From Rhynchospora pubera (taxonomy: Eukaryota; Streptophyta; Magnoliopsida; Poales; Cyperaceae): a stretch of 64,000 nt of DNA. The DNA lies in contig CM051463.1 in the NCBI GenBank assembly GCA_028095005.1, positions 78,969,002-79,033,001 of the forward strand, written 5' to 3'. Shown piece after piece: positions 34,301 to 46,344 of this stretch (position 1 is its first letter; the number at the start of each line of letters is the position of its first letter). The notes beneath the pieces are model-generated. The model was not told where the DNA came from. It saw nothing but the letters and a program-made list of their open reading frames with translations, and made no database searches. The position numbers were made by a program, and so were the translations under genes.

Positions 34301-34755
34301 TATTACTATTGTACTTGAGAACAGTCTGTTATGGTGTAATGACAAACTAGTTTCTGCAAGTTTATACTGAATCCAATTTAATTGAAGACTTTATTTATAG
34401 ACTAGGGATGTGTATTTATGTAATGGGAGGATGACAGAGTGAATGGCTCAACTAGCTTTAGGTCCTTTTCTACTTGAGAATTCTCCAACAATCCACAGCT
34501 ATTTTGAGCAAATGCTGAGAAAATACTAGATTCCAAGTACTTGCAATTTATGTATAAAAGCAGGGGTTCATCTGAAAATTTCTCATTGAAATATATTTTG
34601 TGCTAATTTTTACTTCTTATTGTTTTATCCAGTTGACACAGGAGATGCACAAGGCCTTGTTAGAGCAGGTTAGGAGCCTCACGCCTGAGCAGATTAACAT
34701 GTTGCCCCCTGATCAGAGACAGCAAGTGCTTCAACTCCAGGACATGCTACGATGA
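31364..34755 (+). CDS. ESP1: ESP1-like / CstF64-like protein lacking the RRM
   Basis: Seven exons join without frame error: 31364-31459, 31940-32017, 32695-32733, 32852-33328, 33715-33795, 33939-34133 and 34633-34755, giving 362 residues; every intron is GT-AG and phase 0. Residues 1-71 are the CstF64 hinge domain (MSKSQLYDLMCQVK, QARQVLIDNPILTRTLFQAQ, IMLGMVQPPK). Residues 72-322 are Pro/Gln/Met-rich and low complexity. Residues 323-362 form the CstF C-terminal domain (EMHKALLEQVRSLTPEQINM, LPPDQRQQVLQLQDMLR). Canonical CstF64 has an RNA-recognition domain in front; here the start codon lies directly before the hinge, as in Arabidopsis ESP1 (At1g73840). The family acts in mRNA 3'-end formation and RNA silencing in the nucleus. 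The symbol is by family resemblance, not proven orthology. The upstream ATG at 31218 is out of frame and rejected. Confidence 0.92.
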
Positions 34756-35665
34756 TTTATTTCTAGCTGAATATCACATGTTTAACACTAAATTCCATGT
34801 GGCTGAGTATCAATGTTTAACGCTAATTACCATCATATCTGAAGGTGTCCTGCGATGGCACTTGCTTAGTGTGTTTTCTAGTCTTGATCCTTGTTTTAGG
34901 TGAAATTATAAAGTATCGAGGCATTTCTCTTTTTTTATTTTATCATCTGTTGGGTCTTGTTACCGTGAAAAATAATTTTTTTCATGGAAGTTGCTTGCTG
35001 TGTCAGAATATGGTAAAATTTAATGTCAGTAGTAGTGGATCAATTTTTTTAAGATGTACACGGAAGTACCAAGACTTTGCGGCTGTATCTCTCTTGACAG
35101 CTGCTTTTTTGAAGAGAAAGATAGGGTTAGTCCCTCAACTTATTTCAAATTAAATGTCAAAGAACTTGTAGTTGGATTTTGAATTGCGACTTTCGTTGAA
35201 ATCTCGTCTCATATAAACAGAGTATGATTGGCTATCAATCTTAATAAAATTAACACTAAATTCAATTCCGAGATTAGTCTACCTCAGTAAGTCTCGTCTC
35301 GTAAAAACTTCAACAAGTCACTTTGTTTGTATTTTGGTTCATGTCAAAAAAATTTAAGCAAACGATATGTTCATTTAAATTGTTTTCAATTAAACTTCCC
35401 AATATTTTTTTTTGCGGCGTTAAATTATGCTTGCACCAAATCAACAATTCCCTTTTAAGATGAAGGAAAAAAAAATTTCAAAAACAGACCCAGTTCAACT
35501 CTGACAGCAGAAGTACTTGCAAGCAACATCCGATCAAAATCTAACAGCTCCAGCAGTCGTTGGATCAAACTCACGTCCTTCCTTCAGAGGAGACAAAAAA
35601 ATGCCATTTCTCGCCTCCCGCCTTCCTAATCCCTCATTTCCATCATACCTCACTCCCTCTGTCTA
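34756..35665. other. 3' flank of ESP1-like gene and spacer
   Basis: Holds the ESP1-like 3'UTR and the short spacer to the next gene. Near 35105-35200 the sequence GAAGAGAAAG, CTCAACTTATTTCAAATTAA and TTTTGAATTGCGAC aligns by eye to the SINE at 59630-59780, a decayed minus-strand copy. No other gene is seen. Confidence 0.5.
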
Positions 35666-35674
35666 AAACCCTAG
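35666..35674 (+). promoter_or_regulatory. Telo-box AAACCCTAG before the SWIM gene
   Basis: AAACCCTAG lies 11 bases upstream of the start codon of the SWIM gene. Telo-boxes of this kind occur in 5' regions of many plant genes active in dividing cells. The function here is inferred. Confidence 0.5.
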
Positions 35675-35684
35675 TTTTAATTTA

Positions 35685-38600
35685 ATGGAGATTAAAACCT
35701 CCGTCTCTGACATTCCGCTCCAGAATCCTCCCGGCGAGGAGTTCTCCGCCGCCGATCTGACGTGGACCAAGTTTTCCACTTCGGAGGACCATGCCGATGA
35801 CGTGGCGCTCATCCCCTATGGCCGTGTCGAAGCCTTTATTAGCGGAGAGTGCAACAATCCGGAGTTTCCGACACGGTTTCATATCGAGAGAGGGAGGAAG
35901 AGGGAAAGGGGAAGCTTGAAAGAGTATAAGAGTGATGATTTTCTCCTGTACCGGATGTAAGGCTTCACTCATAAAACATTTGTCCCTCTTTATTTTTACT
36001 TTGATTTCCAATTTGAGGGCTTATTTAGTCTACGAGTATTTTCTATGCAAAATAGTACTGGAAGTGCAAATTTATTTGTCTATCACCATGAATAGGTCCA
36101 GTACCAGTATCATGTTTAGTATCAGTATGTTCTGGTATCACCATGAATAGTGATACTGATAGCTTTAAATACTGGTGGTGCTCTGGCTTATGCTACTTGA
36201 TTTAAACCCAAAGTTCTGTCCTATAGGTATTGGTGCTCATTTGGTCCTGAGAACTATGGCGAAGGAGGCAGCCCCCTCCCAAGCCGGCGATACAGGCTTA
36301 ATACAAGAAACCGCGCAGCTCGACCCCAGTCAATGCGTGGATGCACATGCCATTTCACAGTCAAGCGTCTTTATGCACAACCCTCAGTCGCTCTCATAAT
36401 ATATCATGAGAGGCAACATGTCAACAAGTCTGGCTTCGTGTGTCATGGCCCGCTTGACAGAGATGCCATTGGTCCGGGTGCAAAGAAGCTCCCTTATGTA
36501 TGCAGTGAGATTCAGCAACAGACCATGTCATTGATGTATCTTGGGATTCCTGAAGAGAATGTGTTGCAGACACATATTGAAGGGATACAACGGTATTTGT
36601 TTTGTAGTAAAAAGTTAGTCGAATTCCACATATGCGCTTAGTCGCACCAACTCAACAATGCATTTTAGATTAGTGGCATTATGTTTCTACTTTCTTAGAT
36701 ACTTGGCAACTTCACGAATATATTATATCGCCAGGACAGCGACAAAATAATTGCGGTATTTATCTAGTTTTTGTAAGTTAATAAGCCCTAGATTGAGCTA
36801 AAGGAATGCTTTGTTCTGATTCTGAAAAACCTTTTCCATATCTAAATCAAGTAAACCAAACTAAGACTTGTTTGGTATATCTGATTATTATCATGATTGG
36901 TCATATGTGATATCATCATGTATCATGACTAATGAGGATTACCATATTACCATTCATTCATATGAAACCATGCAATTATAGGTACTGTGGACTTGATGAG
37001 AGAGTAGATTTACTTCCATCGCAATATGTACAGAAGCTGGGTATGATCATAAAGCGGTCAACACATGAGCTGGACCTGGACGACCTGGCAAGCATCAGGA
37101 TGTGGGTTGAGAGGAACAAGAAGTCAGTATTCTTCTACCAGGACTCAACTGAGTCGGATCCTTTTATTCTTGGGATCCAAACTGAATGGCAGTTACAACA
37201 AATGATTCGGTTCGGACATCAGAGTCTTTTGGCGTGCGACTCTTCCTTCGGGATTAGCAAGCTAAAGGTATATTACTTTCTGTTATCAACACAAGAAATT
37301 ACTGGGAGAAAAGTTGCTGTAAGGGCTTTTCCTATTTTGGTAGGCTTCGAGTCCAACGCACTGCCAATTTCTTCATGTATTGTTGCCCTTGACTTGATGA
37401 TTATATAACCGTTGGCAGATGTATGGTGTTAATCCTTCAAAGAAAAGAAGACCTAAAAATTTTATTTATTTTTTTTAACATGCTTTCAGTTTATGCTTTT
37501 TTAGGTGTAACCTAAAGTTTGAGGTTGCATCTTGATTTGTAGCTGGTGTAATCTCTTATTGTACTGTGAGCATACTTGTTTAGTGTTTTCATTTGCACAG
37601 GAAATACATAACAAACTATCGTATGGTGAGCTTTTTTATTCTTCCATACCCTGCTGTACTCTGATTGTGCTTTTTATGCAGTATCCACTTTACACACTAC
37701 TTGTATTTGATTCGAGGAATCATGCGCTTCCAGTTGCATGGATTATAACTAGATCTATTGCTAAGCATGATGTTATTAAATGGATGAAAGCACTTGTTGA
37801 TAGAGTCCAAGCATCTGATGCAAGCTGGAGAGCTGGCAGCTTTATAATTGATGATCCTGCCTCAGAACTGGACCCTATCAGGTAATGTATCATTTTTTGC
37901 TTTTTTATTACCATACACCAAATTTGCCTCATTAATAATCTGATCTTTAGAATTATGTGTTACTTTAATAGCATTAAACCTATTGCACCAGTACTGGATA
38001 AGAAAACCAACAGCTGTACTGCCTATGACATGTGTTAGCTTGATTGTGATTCATGTTGGAGTTGAGGAGAAAAACATATGGATAGGGTGAAGCTGTTAGC
38101 TAATTTTATTACTAGCTAGTCAATTGCAAAAGACTTGTGAACCTTATTACTCTTTTTTGTTCCTGCATTTGTTAATTGATATTTTTAGTCATCATTGAGA
38201 ACTTGTCATTAGGTGACAATCTAATCATTTTTTTAGGGAATTATTTGCATGCCCTATATTGTTTTCTTTGTGGCGCATTCGTCGGTCGTGGCTAAAGAAT
38301 GTACTGAAAAGATGTGTCAATAGAGAGGTTCAGTGTGAAACCTTTAGACGCCTCGGTGAAGTTATGTACAGTATCTGGAGCGAGAAGGCTGATCCAATGG
38401 CAATTTTAGAAGAAATGTTTCAAGACTTTATTGACCAGACTGTTTTTGTGCAATATTTCAAGTCATTTTGGGTCCCAAAAATAGGTATTGTGTTTGCTAA
38501 TTATTGAAGCTAGGTTACCAAACAATTTACTTATCAGGTTAGGCTCATGTATGGTAGTCTGTTATGTTAGGTGGTAGCGTTCCCTGCTTTGTGTCATTCC

Positions 38601-39948
38601 AGATCTCACTTTTCTTATTCATGTGGAAGAATTTGAACCATCATGTTCTGACCAGATAAAAATAACAAAAGAGCATTACATCTGTGAAGAAAATTATAAA
38701 TAACTGAATAATCTACTGGTCTTGCTTAAGAACCAGCTTTATGTTGAACTATTACAGAACTAACTTTTATGGTATGTATTTGATACGCTTGCAAGTAGCA
38801 ATCTTGTATAACAATAGAATGGTGGACCATACTATGACTATCTAAAAGGTTGGGAATTGCTCAGGCCACACTAAAGTTGCTCAAACACTCCCAAATTTAC
38901 TAAAATACCCTCCCTCTCCTCTCTCGTTTTCTCAGATTTTAGTGTTAGATACAGGATATTTTGGTCATTTTTAAAAAATTGGGGGAGTGGATGAGTAAAC
39001 AGGGCGTGTCTTCAGCAATTCCCGAGCCCCTGATCTGTTGTACTTTCCAAAATTACTGTGTACATGATATATCTTGAGTGTAAAATTTAAAAGAAAACAA
39101 TATCTCAGTTATTTTATCAAGTTCTAATGATCCATCTTTTCTCTCCACTAGGTATGTGGCTCGAGTCCATCAAGAACCTCCCTCTATCAAGCCAGGAGTC
39201 TTGGGCTGCAATTGAAGGCTACCACTTAAAACTAAAATTAAAAACGTACAATGATTCCAGCCTTAACTCTCTCCAGCGAGTTGACTGGCTGGTCCACAAG
39301 CTAACAACTGAGCTGCACTCGAGTTTCTGGCTTGATCTCTACTCTGACGAGAGTGGATCTTTCCCTGAGGTCAAAGAAGCTTATGTCAACTCAACCTCAT
39401 GGTCCCGGGCATTAAACATATCAAACAGCTCTGTTGTATTTGAGCATGATATTGCAAAAGTGCTGAGCCAAAAGGATGATGGAACAAGCTACCACACTAT
39501 ATGGAACCCGGGCTCAGAATTCTCCATTTGCGACTGCAAGTGGGCCCTGCAGGGGAACCTCTGCAAGCATGTCATTAAGGTCAACATGGTTTTCCAGGAG
39601 AAAATGGAGGCTTCAAGTTCATTGTCATACCAGTCATTTCAGAGGGTCATAGATGAGATTTTGAAGAAGCCAGTTGATAACTCTGTTTCTCTTGATTTGG
39701 CCATGGCCTGGGTGGCCCAGGTGCAGGAGAAAGTGGTCAGGATGACTGAGTTTGCTACTTCGGGTGATGTGGCTAGTGTAGCTGATGGTTTGTTAATGAA
39801 ATGGGGCGGTAAGAAGGGGAGGTCATTTGTTGGCAAGCCTTCTGATGGTGCGATTTTTCTTCCTTCCATAGGCAGTGCACAGAGGGGTGGTGGGTCTAAG
39901 AAGAAGAATAGAAAAAGAAGGCGAATTACCCGTCTTACAGGTGTGTAA
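35685..39948 (+). CDS. SWIM zinc-finger protein derived from a MULE transposase
   Basis: Six exons join cleanly: 35685-35956, 36227-36592, 36982-37267, 37682-37881, 38237-38484 and 39152-39948, giving 722 residues with consistent phases (2,2,0,2,1). The N-terminus resembles a FAR1/MULE-type DNA-binding region with Cys/His residues (MRGCTCHFTVKRL, FVCHGPLDRDAIG). The middle is a MULE transposase-like domain; candidate catalytic-type residues are D299 (LLACDSSFG), D365/D366 (FIIDDPASE) and E479 (SWAAIEGYHLKLK). A SWIM zinc finger follows at C584-x-C586-x8-C595-x-H597 (ICDCKWALQGNLCKHV). A basic KKKNRKRRR at 707-715 could be a nuclear signal. No flanking terminal repeats are seen, and the multi-intron frame is intact, which fits a domesticated host gene like Arabidopsis At1g60560. 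Exact role unknown. It is tail-to-tail with the oxidase gene downstream; intron 5 holds a MITE. Confidence 0.9.
38852..39023. mobile_element. hAT-like MITE in SWIM gene intron 5
   Basis: Termini GGGAATTGCT and AGCAATTCCC are perfect inverts, and the length, 172 bp, equals that of the element at 19109-19280. Inner sequence differs from that copy. A target duplication is not obvious. It lies within the intron 38485-39151, so the coding sequence is not affected. Confidence 0.7.
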
Positions 39949-40898
39949 CATACCTTTTCCAGATTTCTACATGTTTATAATTTCTTATTTGGAGGTGGAT
40001 ATAGCAGTCGTAGATAGTTTTGGTGTTGCTTCTTGATCCTTTAGATTTAGATTGTCAATATTGCTATCTTTTTTCAAGAATATTTATAATTATTTTAAGA
40101 ATTTATTTATTTTTTTTAAATTTTGTGGGTGCAATCTTAAATTATGCATAATTATCAGCTTTAGTGTTTTTTTCCTGGCAAATTGTTATGCTATTGTAGA
40201 TTGGTCAGTTAGGGGTATTTTGAGGCAACGGAGTTTTGTCTTTTACAGTGATAGACTTTAAAATTTGTCTTCCTGTATGAGTTTTAAAAACATATTTGGC
40301 CAGCTAATATTGTCAGAAATAACAAGAGCAGCAAGGGTCATGGAACCATGAAGTTTTATTCTTGGCTGCCATAATTGTTGTAGTTTGTCAATTACTTAAA
40401 TCTCATTTTTGAGTTAAGCTCAGTTCTCATGGTTTCAGACTTGTGGTAGAATAGCTATGTTTGGATTGAGAAGGAATAGCACTAAACTGGGTTAGTGATT
40501 TTTCTGAAACAGTATTCTGTATGTGTATGGTACGTGGCTGTTAAAAACAGTCAGTAAGTTGGATTAGGGACCATTCTGAAAGCCCAGGGTTAGGGTGGTG
40601 ACCTCGCTGACCTATTTGATCCAACGTATGTTGTGACAAAACTTTATCATATGAAGACAAGAAACAAAATTAATTAGGCAGATTTATTATACTGTTGTAC
40701 AAACGAAATTGGCTCAATGCCTCGTTTAAAGACAGAAAGTTACTATGATGATTAAGATATGCATTGGAAAACTAAAAAAGAGCAAAAAATTACATACAAA
40801 TTGAAAACAATATTTGAATAGAAACAATAATAAAACAATATCATCATAAAAGAATAAAATGACACTTAAATAATAGTTTCAACCTTAACTCTAACAGT
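39949..40898. other. Spacer between convergent SWIM and oxidase genes
   Basis: Contains the 3'UTRs of two tail-to-tail genes. It is duplicated at 49656-50602 with moderate divergence, where it follows the SWIM pseudogene. A 69-codon open frame at 40052-40261 is not conserved in the duplicate and is not called. Confidence 0.6.
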
Positions 40899-43560
40899 TT
40901 AAGGTTGGAGGATTAATGGTCGAATCATAGCATTGTCTTCGTGGTCTAGTATCTGCAAAATAAATATATTATTTTCATCAGCTTTGCTAATCACAGCACA
41001 ATCATTAGTCAAAATGTCACTCTGAAGTACCCAGCCCTGGTTCAATACAAAACCGCTGACATGCCAAAACCTATCCATGTATGTCAAATATTTTTCTTTG
41101 TTGGTAGAACTAAATGTTTCATCTAACCAAAAGTGTATTAAGATGTGAATGATTGGATCTGTTGAAACTATGATTTATGTATTTAGAAACATGCAACTAG
41201 CATGATAATAAAAGAATGAAGGATTGAAATGACTCTCATTTCAGTTTCACAAAAGAAAAAGGAAAGTAATATACTAACATGACAGTGGTAGACATATCCT
41301 GGGTCTGCTGTTGCATCAAAAGGGTATGTCTGGTTTGTATCAACAAGCTTAAATGCGACTACGATGCTTGTCATGTAGCCTGGCTCAATCTTCACCACAT
41401 TTTTCCATGTTTTTTCATACTCTGGTACAGGCAAAGTCTTTCCCACTGCATGATCTGTCACGTTACACTTGACGGCATCATTCAATTGTGTCATACAATC
41501 GAAAAATTGTTGATATCCCGCAAGCTCAGTAATATTTATGGCTTGCATCATTCCCAAGTGCATATGCAATGGATGGTTGTCAGGTGTTAGATTAATCACA
41601 TGCCACAATTCAGTGGTACCCGATTTGGGAGTTTCTGTTGCTGGATCCTCAAGTCGCAATCCATTGATGTATAGGTGAGTTGGTTCCCCAGATGGGGTTG
41701 TGTACTCGTATAATACAATGTACCTAGTTTTTGTGGTTGGTTCAGGCATTGTGACATTTGCATAGGCAACCTCTTTCTCTGGTATTGTTGAATTGTCAGA
41801 CACTTTCTCGCCATTTATGTGAAATATCATTACTTTGCCAAGCAGTGTGCCAATGGTAGAAGTGCCGGTAGGGTAAGGGTATGGGGCTGAATTGAGAAGC
41901 TCAACACATGGTGTATTTGAGTTGCTAAAGTCGATAACAACATCAGCAATCTCGGCTGGGCTTAACACTATGGTTGGAGTTGTGACTGGAGCTGCTAAGT
42001 AGGAACTATCGGATCCAATCACATAGAAAGGGAGACCGTTCGAGAGGGAGAGATTGAGGTATCGTGCATTACTAGAATTTAAGATCCGGAATCGGTACCG
42101 ACGACGTGCTACATTTAGAAATGGCCAGGCCTTGCCGTTGACAGTGATGGCCTCACCAAAGTATTCTGGCTGCCACTCCGGATGGACTGAGGGGATGTTA
42201 CCGGTAGAGTTCATGTAGATGGTGCCATCAGTATTGAAACTACGGTCTGCAATAATGAGGTGCAGATCGTCATTGTCGCAGGGGAGGTCCATGGGGTTGT
42301 CGATTTCTGGTTTTTCGATGATGTAGGCTCCGAGGAGGCCGGCCAGGAGGTTTGCACGAGTGAGACCCAGAGCATGGTCGTGGTACCTGTTAACATATGT
42401 TAGCAGATCTTTATCACAAAAATAAGAATTTTTACAATTTATTAATAGTGGGGGGGGGGGGGGGGGGGGCGAACTGGGGTTGGATGAGGACAGGACTTGA
42501 ATGTTCTCTCTACTAATTTGTCACCCCTCTCTCTCTCTCTCTCTCATTTGAAATTGTTAACTTGTTCCTGTAGTTTTGTTATGAGAATTATAGTTTTACT
42601 GAAATGAATCAAGTTGAGGATTAGACAACGTCATAAGTGAACCATGTTTTTCTCTATTGTTTCAGTCCATAGTATAGACTGATCTTATTTTACAATAATT
42701 GCTTGATAAATGATTATGCTAAGGCAACATATACATATGACGTACCAGAGATTGCCGGGAGGTTGCACATTAGGGTACTTGTAGGTAGTTTGGGTCCACT
42801 TGGGACCCACCTCTTTATAATCACGAGTAAACCATGCAAAGGCACTGCCATCGGATTGTGGGGGATGGACACCTCCGTGCAGGTGGACGACTGCTGGCAC
42901 GCCTCCCTTGGCCGGTATAGCAGTAGGGATAGTGTTATCTGTAGGGAGAATGTGTTTGTCGGGGAGATGATTTTCCCATTTGACATATAACGGAACATCG
43001 TGCCTAGCAATGATGGTGGGACCAGGAAAGGTGGCTTTTTCGGCTGACGTGCCATAGGCAAAGATTGGTGTTGGAGGGAGGTCTCGATGAAATTTCTACA
43101 ATGAGAGGTGGGAAAATAATGAGGAAAAGTATCCATGCCACAATCTAAGCACTGGCTGACAAACTACTAAGATTGTTAATTTTTATTGTCATTTGTTGAA
43201 ACATTTTGATTAGCATCAGGATGCTTCTGCTTTCAGCTTTAGGCATATTTGTTTTTATTTTAAAATTTTCATTGGGTTGGATTCAGTGGCATAAATTAGG
43301 AAAAAGGAAATGATATAAAAGATTACCCATGTGGTCTGGTACATGCCAATAGTGAGGTTGACTGAGACTGGGTTTCCTTTCTCCATAGCGAAGCCTTTGA
43401 TGGTGGACATCTGAGGCAGTGGATCCAAATACAACTGCAGTGAAGCTGCAACTTGTTGTAGTGTCTGTTGTGTCACTAGTGTAGATACCTGTGCCTTCAT
43501 AACAGATGCAGCTGCTGCTATGACTAGCAGCATCAAATGTATTTTCATCTGAGAAGCCAT
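40899..43560 (-). CDS. LPR1-like multicopper oxidase (ferroxidase type), copy A
   Basis: Minus-strand exons 43560-43327, 43095-42746, 42386-41279 and 40952-40899 join to 581 residues with no lesion. The first ~24 residues (MASQMKIHLMLLVIAAAASV) form a signal peptide. Copper ligands of a three-domain multicopper oxidase are all present: HLHGG at 149-153, WYHDH at 195-199, HPLHMH at 466-471 and HCHILDHEDNAM at 562-573, with axial Met573. Many N-x-S/T sites predict a glycosylated secreted enzyme. The arrangement (GKAWPFLNV, NSSNARYLNLSLSNG, TPKSGTTELWHVINLT) matches plant LPR1/LPR2 rather than classical laccase. Arabidopsis LPR1 is an apoplastic ferroxidase controlling root response to low phosphate and iron. 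Substrate here is inferred. A spliced 5'UTR exon lies at about 44501-44548; the ATG follows an acceptor at 43565. Confidence 0.93.
42450..42469. repeat. Poly-G run of 20 in oxidase A intron 2
   Basis: Lies within intron 42387-42745. The matching intron of copy B has no such run, so the tract arose or expanded after duplication. Confidence 0.85.
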
Positions 43561-44500
43561 CTTTCTGTAATTTATGTGAATGTCAGGATTTTAAGACTAT
43601 ATTCTTATATGGATCGTTGGTTTGCTGAGTTTACTACAATGGGGAGAAGAAATCACATTACTATATAGCTAAGTTTCAAGTCTTATTATTATTGGTATTA
43701 TTTAGTAATGTTCCCGTAAATGAAGAGCGTCAGGTGGGATATTGTTTTTGGAAATTGCATTCATAAACCATACTTATCGCGCACGTAGTATATGTATGAG
43801 TATAAATTTCCAGCGTGCAATTAAAGATGGAAAACTCTGTCACCATGCATGTTACGAAGAATCTTGATTGTTTAAAGCGACGAATGGAATTCAGCATATT
43901 TAGCTTCCGAGGAAGCATTTTAAGACGCAAACTAACAACACCCACACATACTATATATATATTCCTTCGTTTTTGGTAAAACATATATAATAAACAAGCC
44001 TTGTTGTCAGACTTTTAACATCAACTTTCTATTGTTTTCTCATGCCTATAATCTCCTTTGCATGCAGTAGCTATAAATAAATATGTTATTTCGTTTTAGT
44101 ACTGTTGTCAAGGTAAGTTCATTTATTATCTTCTCGGCGGTGAACCATGCATGTACATTGATTAATGCAAGAAAGCTTCTAATGTAAATACCAAACTCTC
44201 TAGTCATTTTACAGGTACTATTCGTGATTTCAGGTAACGTAATCACGACAAACATAAATAGAATAAATTGATTGTCATATGAAATATGAATATCAAACAC
44301 ATGTTATGGATATATAGCGAGAATAGGGGCTTCTTCTTGCCCATCAAAATAACAAACAGAAAGATAAACCCACAAATTATATGCACAATACAACTAAATC
44401 AAATCTAGAGTGTTGTATTTGCCAATGTAAATAATTAAATAAATATAAGCTCATGCAAACCAAAGATCTAAAAGGGGCTTAGAGGGAGAGGGAGACTTAC

Positions 44501-44590
44501 GAGTAGAGAGGCACTTGAAGGGGCATGCAGAAGTAATGCACTAATGTGGGATGAATTGATTGTGGCATGCACAAGTCCTTTTATATAGAC
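44501..44590 (-). promoter_or_regulatory. TATA box and 5'UTR exon of oxidase A
   Basis: On the minus strand TATATAAAAG lies at 44587-44578. A transcription start about 30 bases on would begin a short non-coding exon ending before GTAAGT at 44500-44495. The intron then runs to an acceptor (TTACAG) just 4 bases before the ATG at 43560. The TATA box, donor and surrounding AAGGGGCATGCAGAAGTAA are conserved in copy B, which supports their use. Confidence 0.75.
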
Positions 44591-46016
44591 AAACATTCGG
44601 AGTGTGGTGACAGAACGAAACTGAGCTGTCAATAATATCATAACCCAATTAGAAGTTCATGGGGATCCACTTCAACGTATAACGTGACACATGTGGATCC
44701 TAATTATATATTGGTTAATTATTTATTGAGCGACGTATGAATCTTAGCAATAATTACGTCGACTTAGATTTCAATAAATTCAACTTCATTATCCATCATA
44801 CAGTTCATGGTAATGAAATTAGAGCATGTATTGTTTGCGAGCCGAAAATAAAGTCTGCGATATTTGAAGTATTGTAGTTTGTAGAGCAATCGACATTATT
44901 AGCCAGTACGCGTTGTTTATTTGTTTGAAATAACAGAAAAATAATTCATACATTTAGATGTACATGCAATTTTATGATATTAAAAAAAAGAGACTTGGTT
45001 ACTGTAGTGATGGTTCAATATAGCATGGCAACAAGTTTGTGATTTGAAAATAATTCCATTAAGGTCATAATCCGACTAAAAATGGATATATTAGAGAATC
45101 GTTTCATTTTTCAATAATGTATATAATACTAAATTTATTTTTTGTTATTCATACAATTTGGCAAATTTTTGAAAAATAATTTTTGAAGGTGTGTTGCGAA
45201 CAAACAATAGAATATTTTTTTCGAAAATATTGTTATACTATGTCTAATTATAGTGCGTAGAACTAAGAGAACTATTGGTATAATATTCTCTGTAAAATTT
45301 GTTTAACCCTAAAGTTCATTAAAAATTATTGGATCTGCATCGTTTTTTGGGTGGTTTTATTGGATTTGAATTCATATGTATCATTATCATATAAACACAT
45401 GTGGGGGCTTGAATTTGACGAAGCTTTAACGGCCAGCTGACGTTCTCTAAAAAAAGTGCTATTTGGTTATTAATTGGCTTGCACGTTACAATTCAATATT
45501 GGCTCGTAAAATTAGCCTCTCTTTCTAATTAAAATTATATTGTTTTTTAAAAAGTACAAATAAAATAAGCTTATCCATGTCAATATTAATTCCAATTAAT
45601 TCCAACGAATTCCATCGAAGTTAAGGGAAAGAAAAGAACCATGCAATTTTTCTTTTGATATCGAAGAACGCCAGCTATCTATAGTTGAGTTGTACTTTAT
45701 ACATTACTAAAACGTAGACAACTTGTAAAATGAGTGTAGGATATATAGCTTTGACATTCTTTTCCTCTGGCGTTCATCATCTGTCTTCTATGTGCAGAAC
45801 GTTCAAAATGCTACCTAATTTGTTGACTTTAAAACAGTAGTTATAACTTTATAATACGAATACGTTGTACTAAGCCAATGAAAATGTCACATGCCATATG
45901 TCCATCTGAGCACTAGGTTTAATATAGTTTTTGCTTAATTTTTCACCTGTCTATCCTTCTCATACAAACACACCAATATTTCTGGTCAATTTAACTGCTT
46001 AACTCTCCCTCATGTT
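44591..46016. other. Upstream region of oxidase A
   Basis: Non-coding, AT-rich, and partly alignable to 54440-55330 and 58430-58680 in block B. GATCC-rich words near 44660 (GGGGATCCACTTCAACGTAT) are conserved in B at 54515. No further gene seen. Confidence 0.6.
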
Positions 46017-46344
46017 TAGGCCTGTCAGTGTTCCGCCGTTTTGAACATTTCCATTCCATTCCGTTCGAACGGAATGTTAAACGAAACAGAAAATCAATTT
46101 TGTTTTTGAAAACGAAACGGAAACGGAAATGAAGAAAATGAACGGAACGTAAACGAAACACGAAAATGGACAGAAATGGGCTGAAATCAATAGAAAATAG
46201 ATGACGGAATGTTAAACGGAGAAAAAATTTGTTTCGTTTGACAAAACGGAAAAGAAATGAAACAACATTTTCGTTCCGTTACTGAAACAAAACAGAAATC
46301 GAAACACCTCATTTCCGCTTCCACCATTAACGTTTGACAGGTTT
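46017..46344. mobile_element. hAT-like MITE with reiterated CGGAAC words
   Basis: Left end TAGGCCTGTCAGTG and right end (reverse strand) TAAACCTGTCAAACG. Inside are many copies of CGGAA, GAACGGAA and AAACGAAAC in both orientations. It is absent from the equivalent place in block B. The 8-bp flanks CTCATGTT and CTTGTTAT do not match well, so it is older than its relatives at 61003 and 62041. Confidence 0.75.

Noticed and set aside
40899..43560. Calling the oxidase genes laccases
   Set aside because: The copper motifs fit any multicopper oxidase, but the domain text (GKAWPFLNV, TPKSGTTELWHVINLT, HCHILDHEDNAM) and the four-exon layout match LPR1/bilirubin oxidase-type proteins, not plant laccases.
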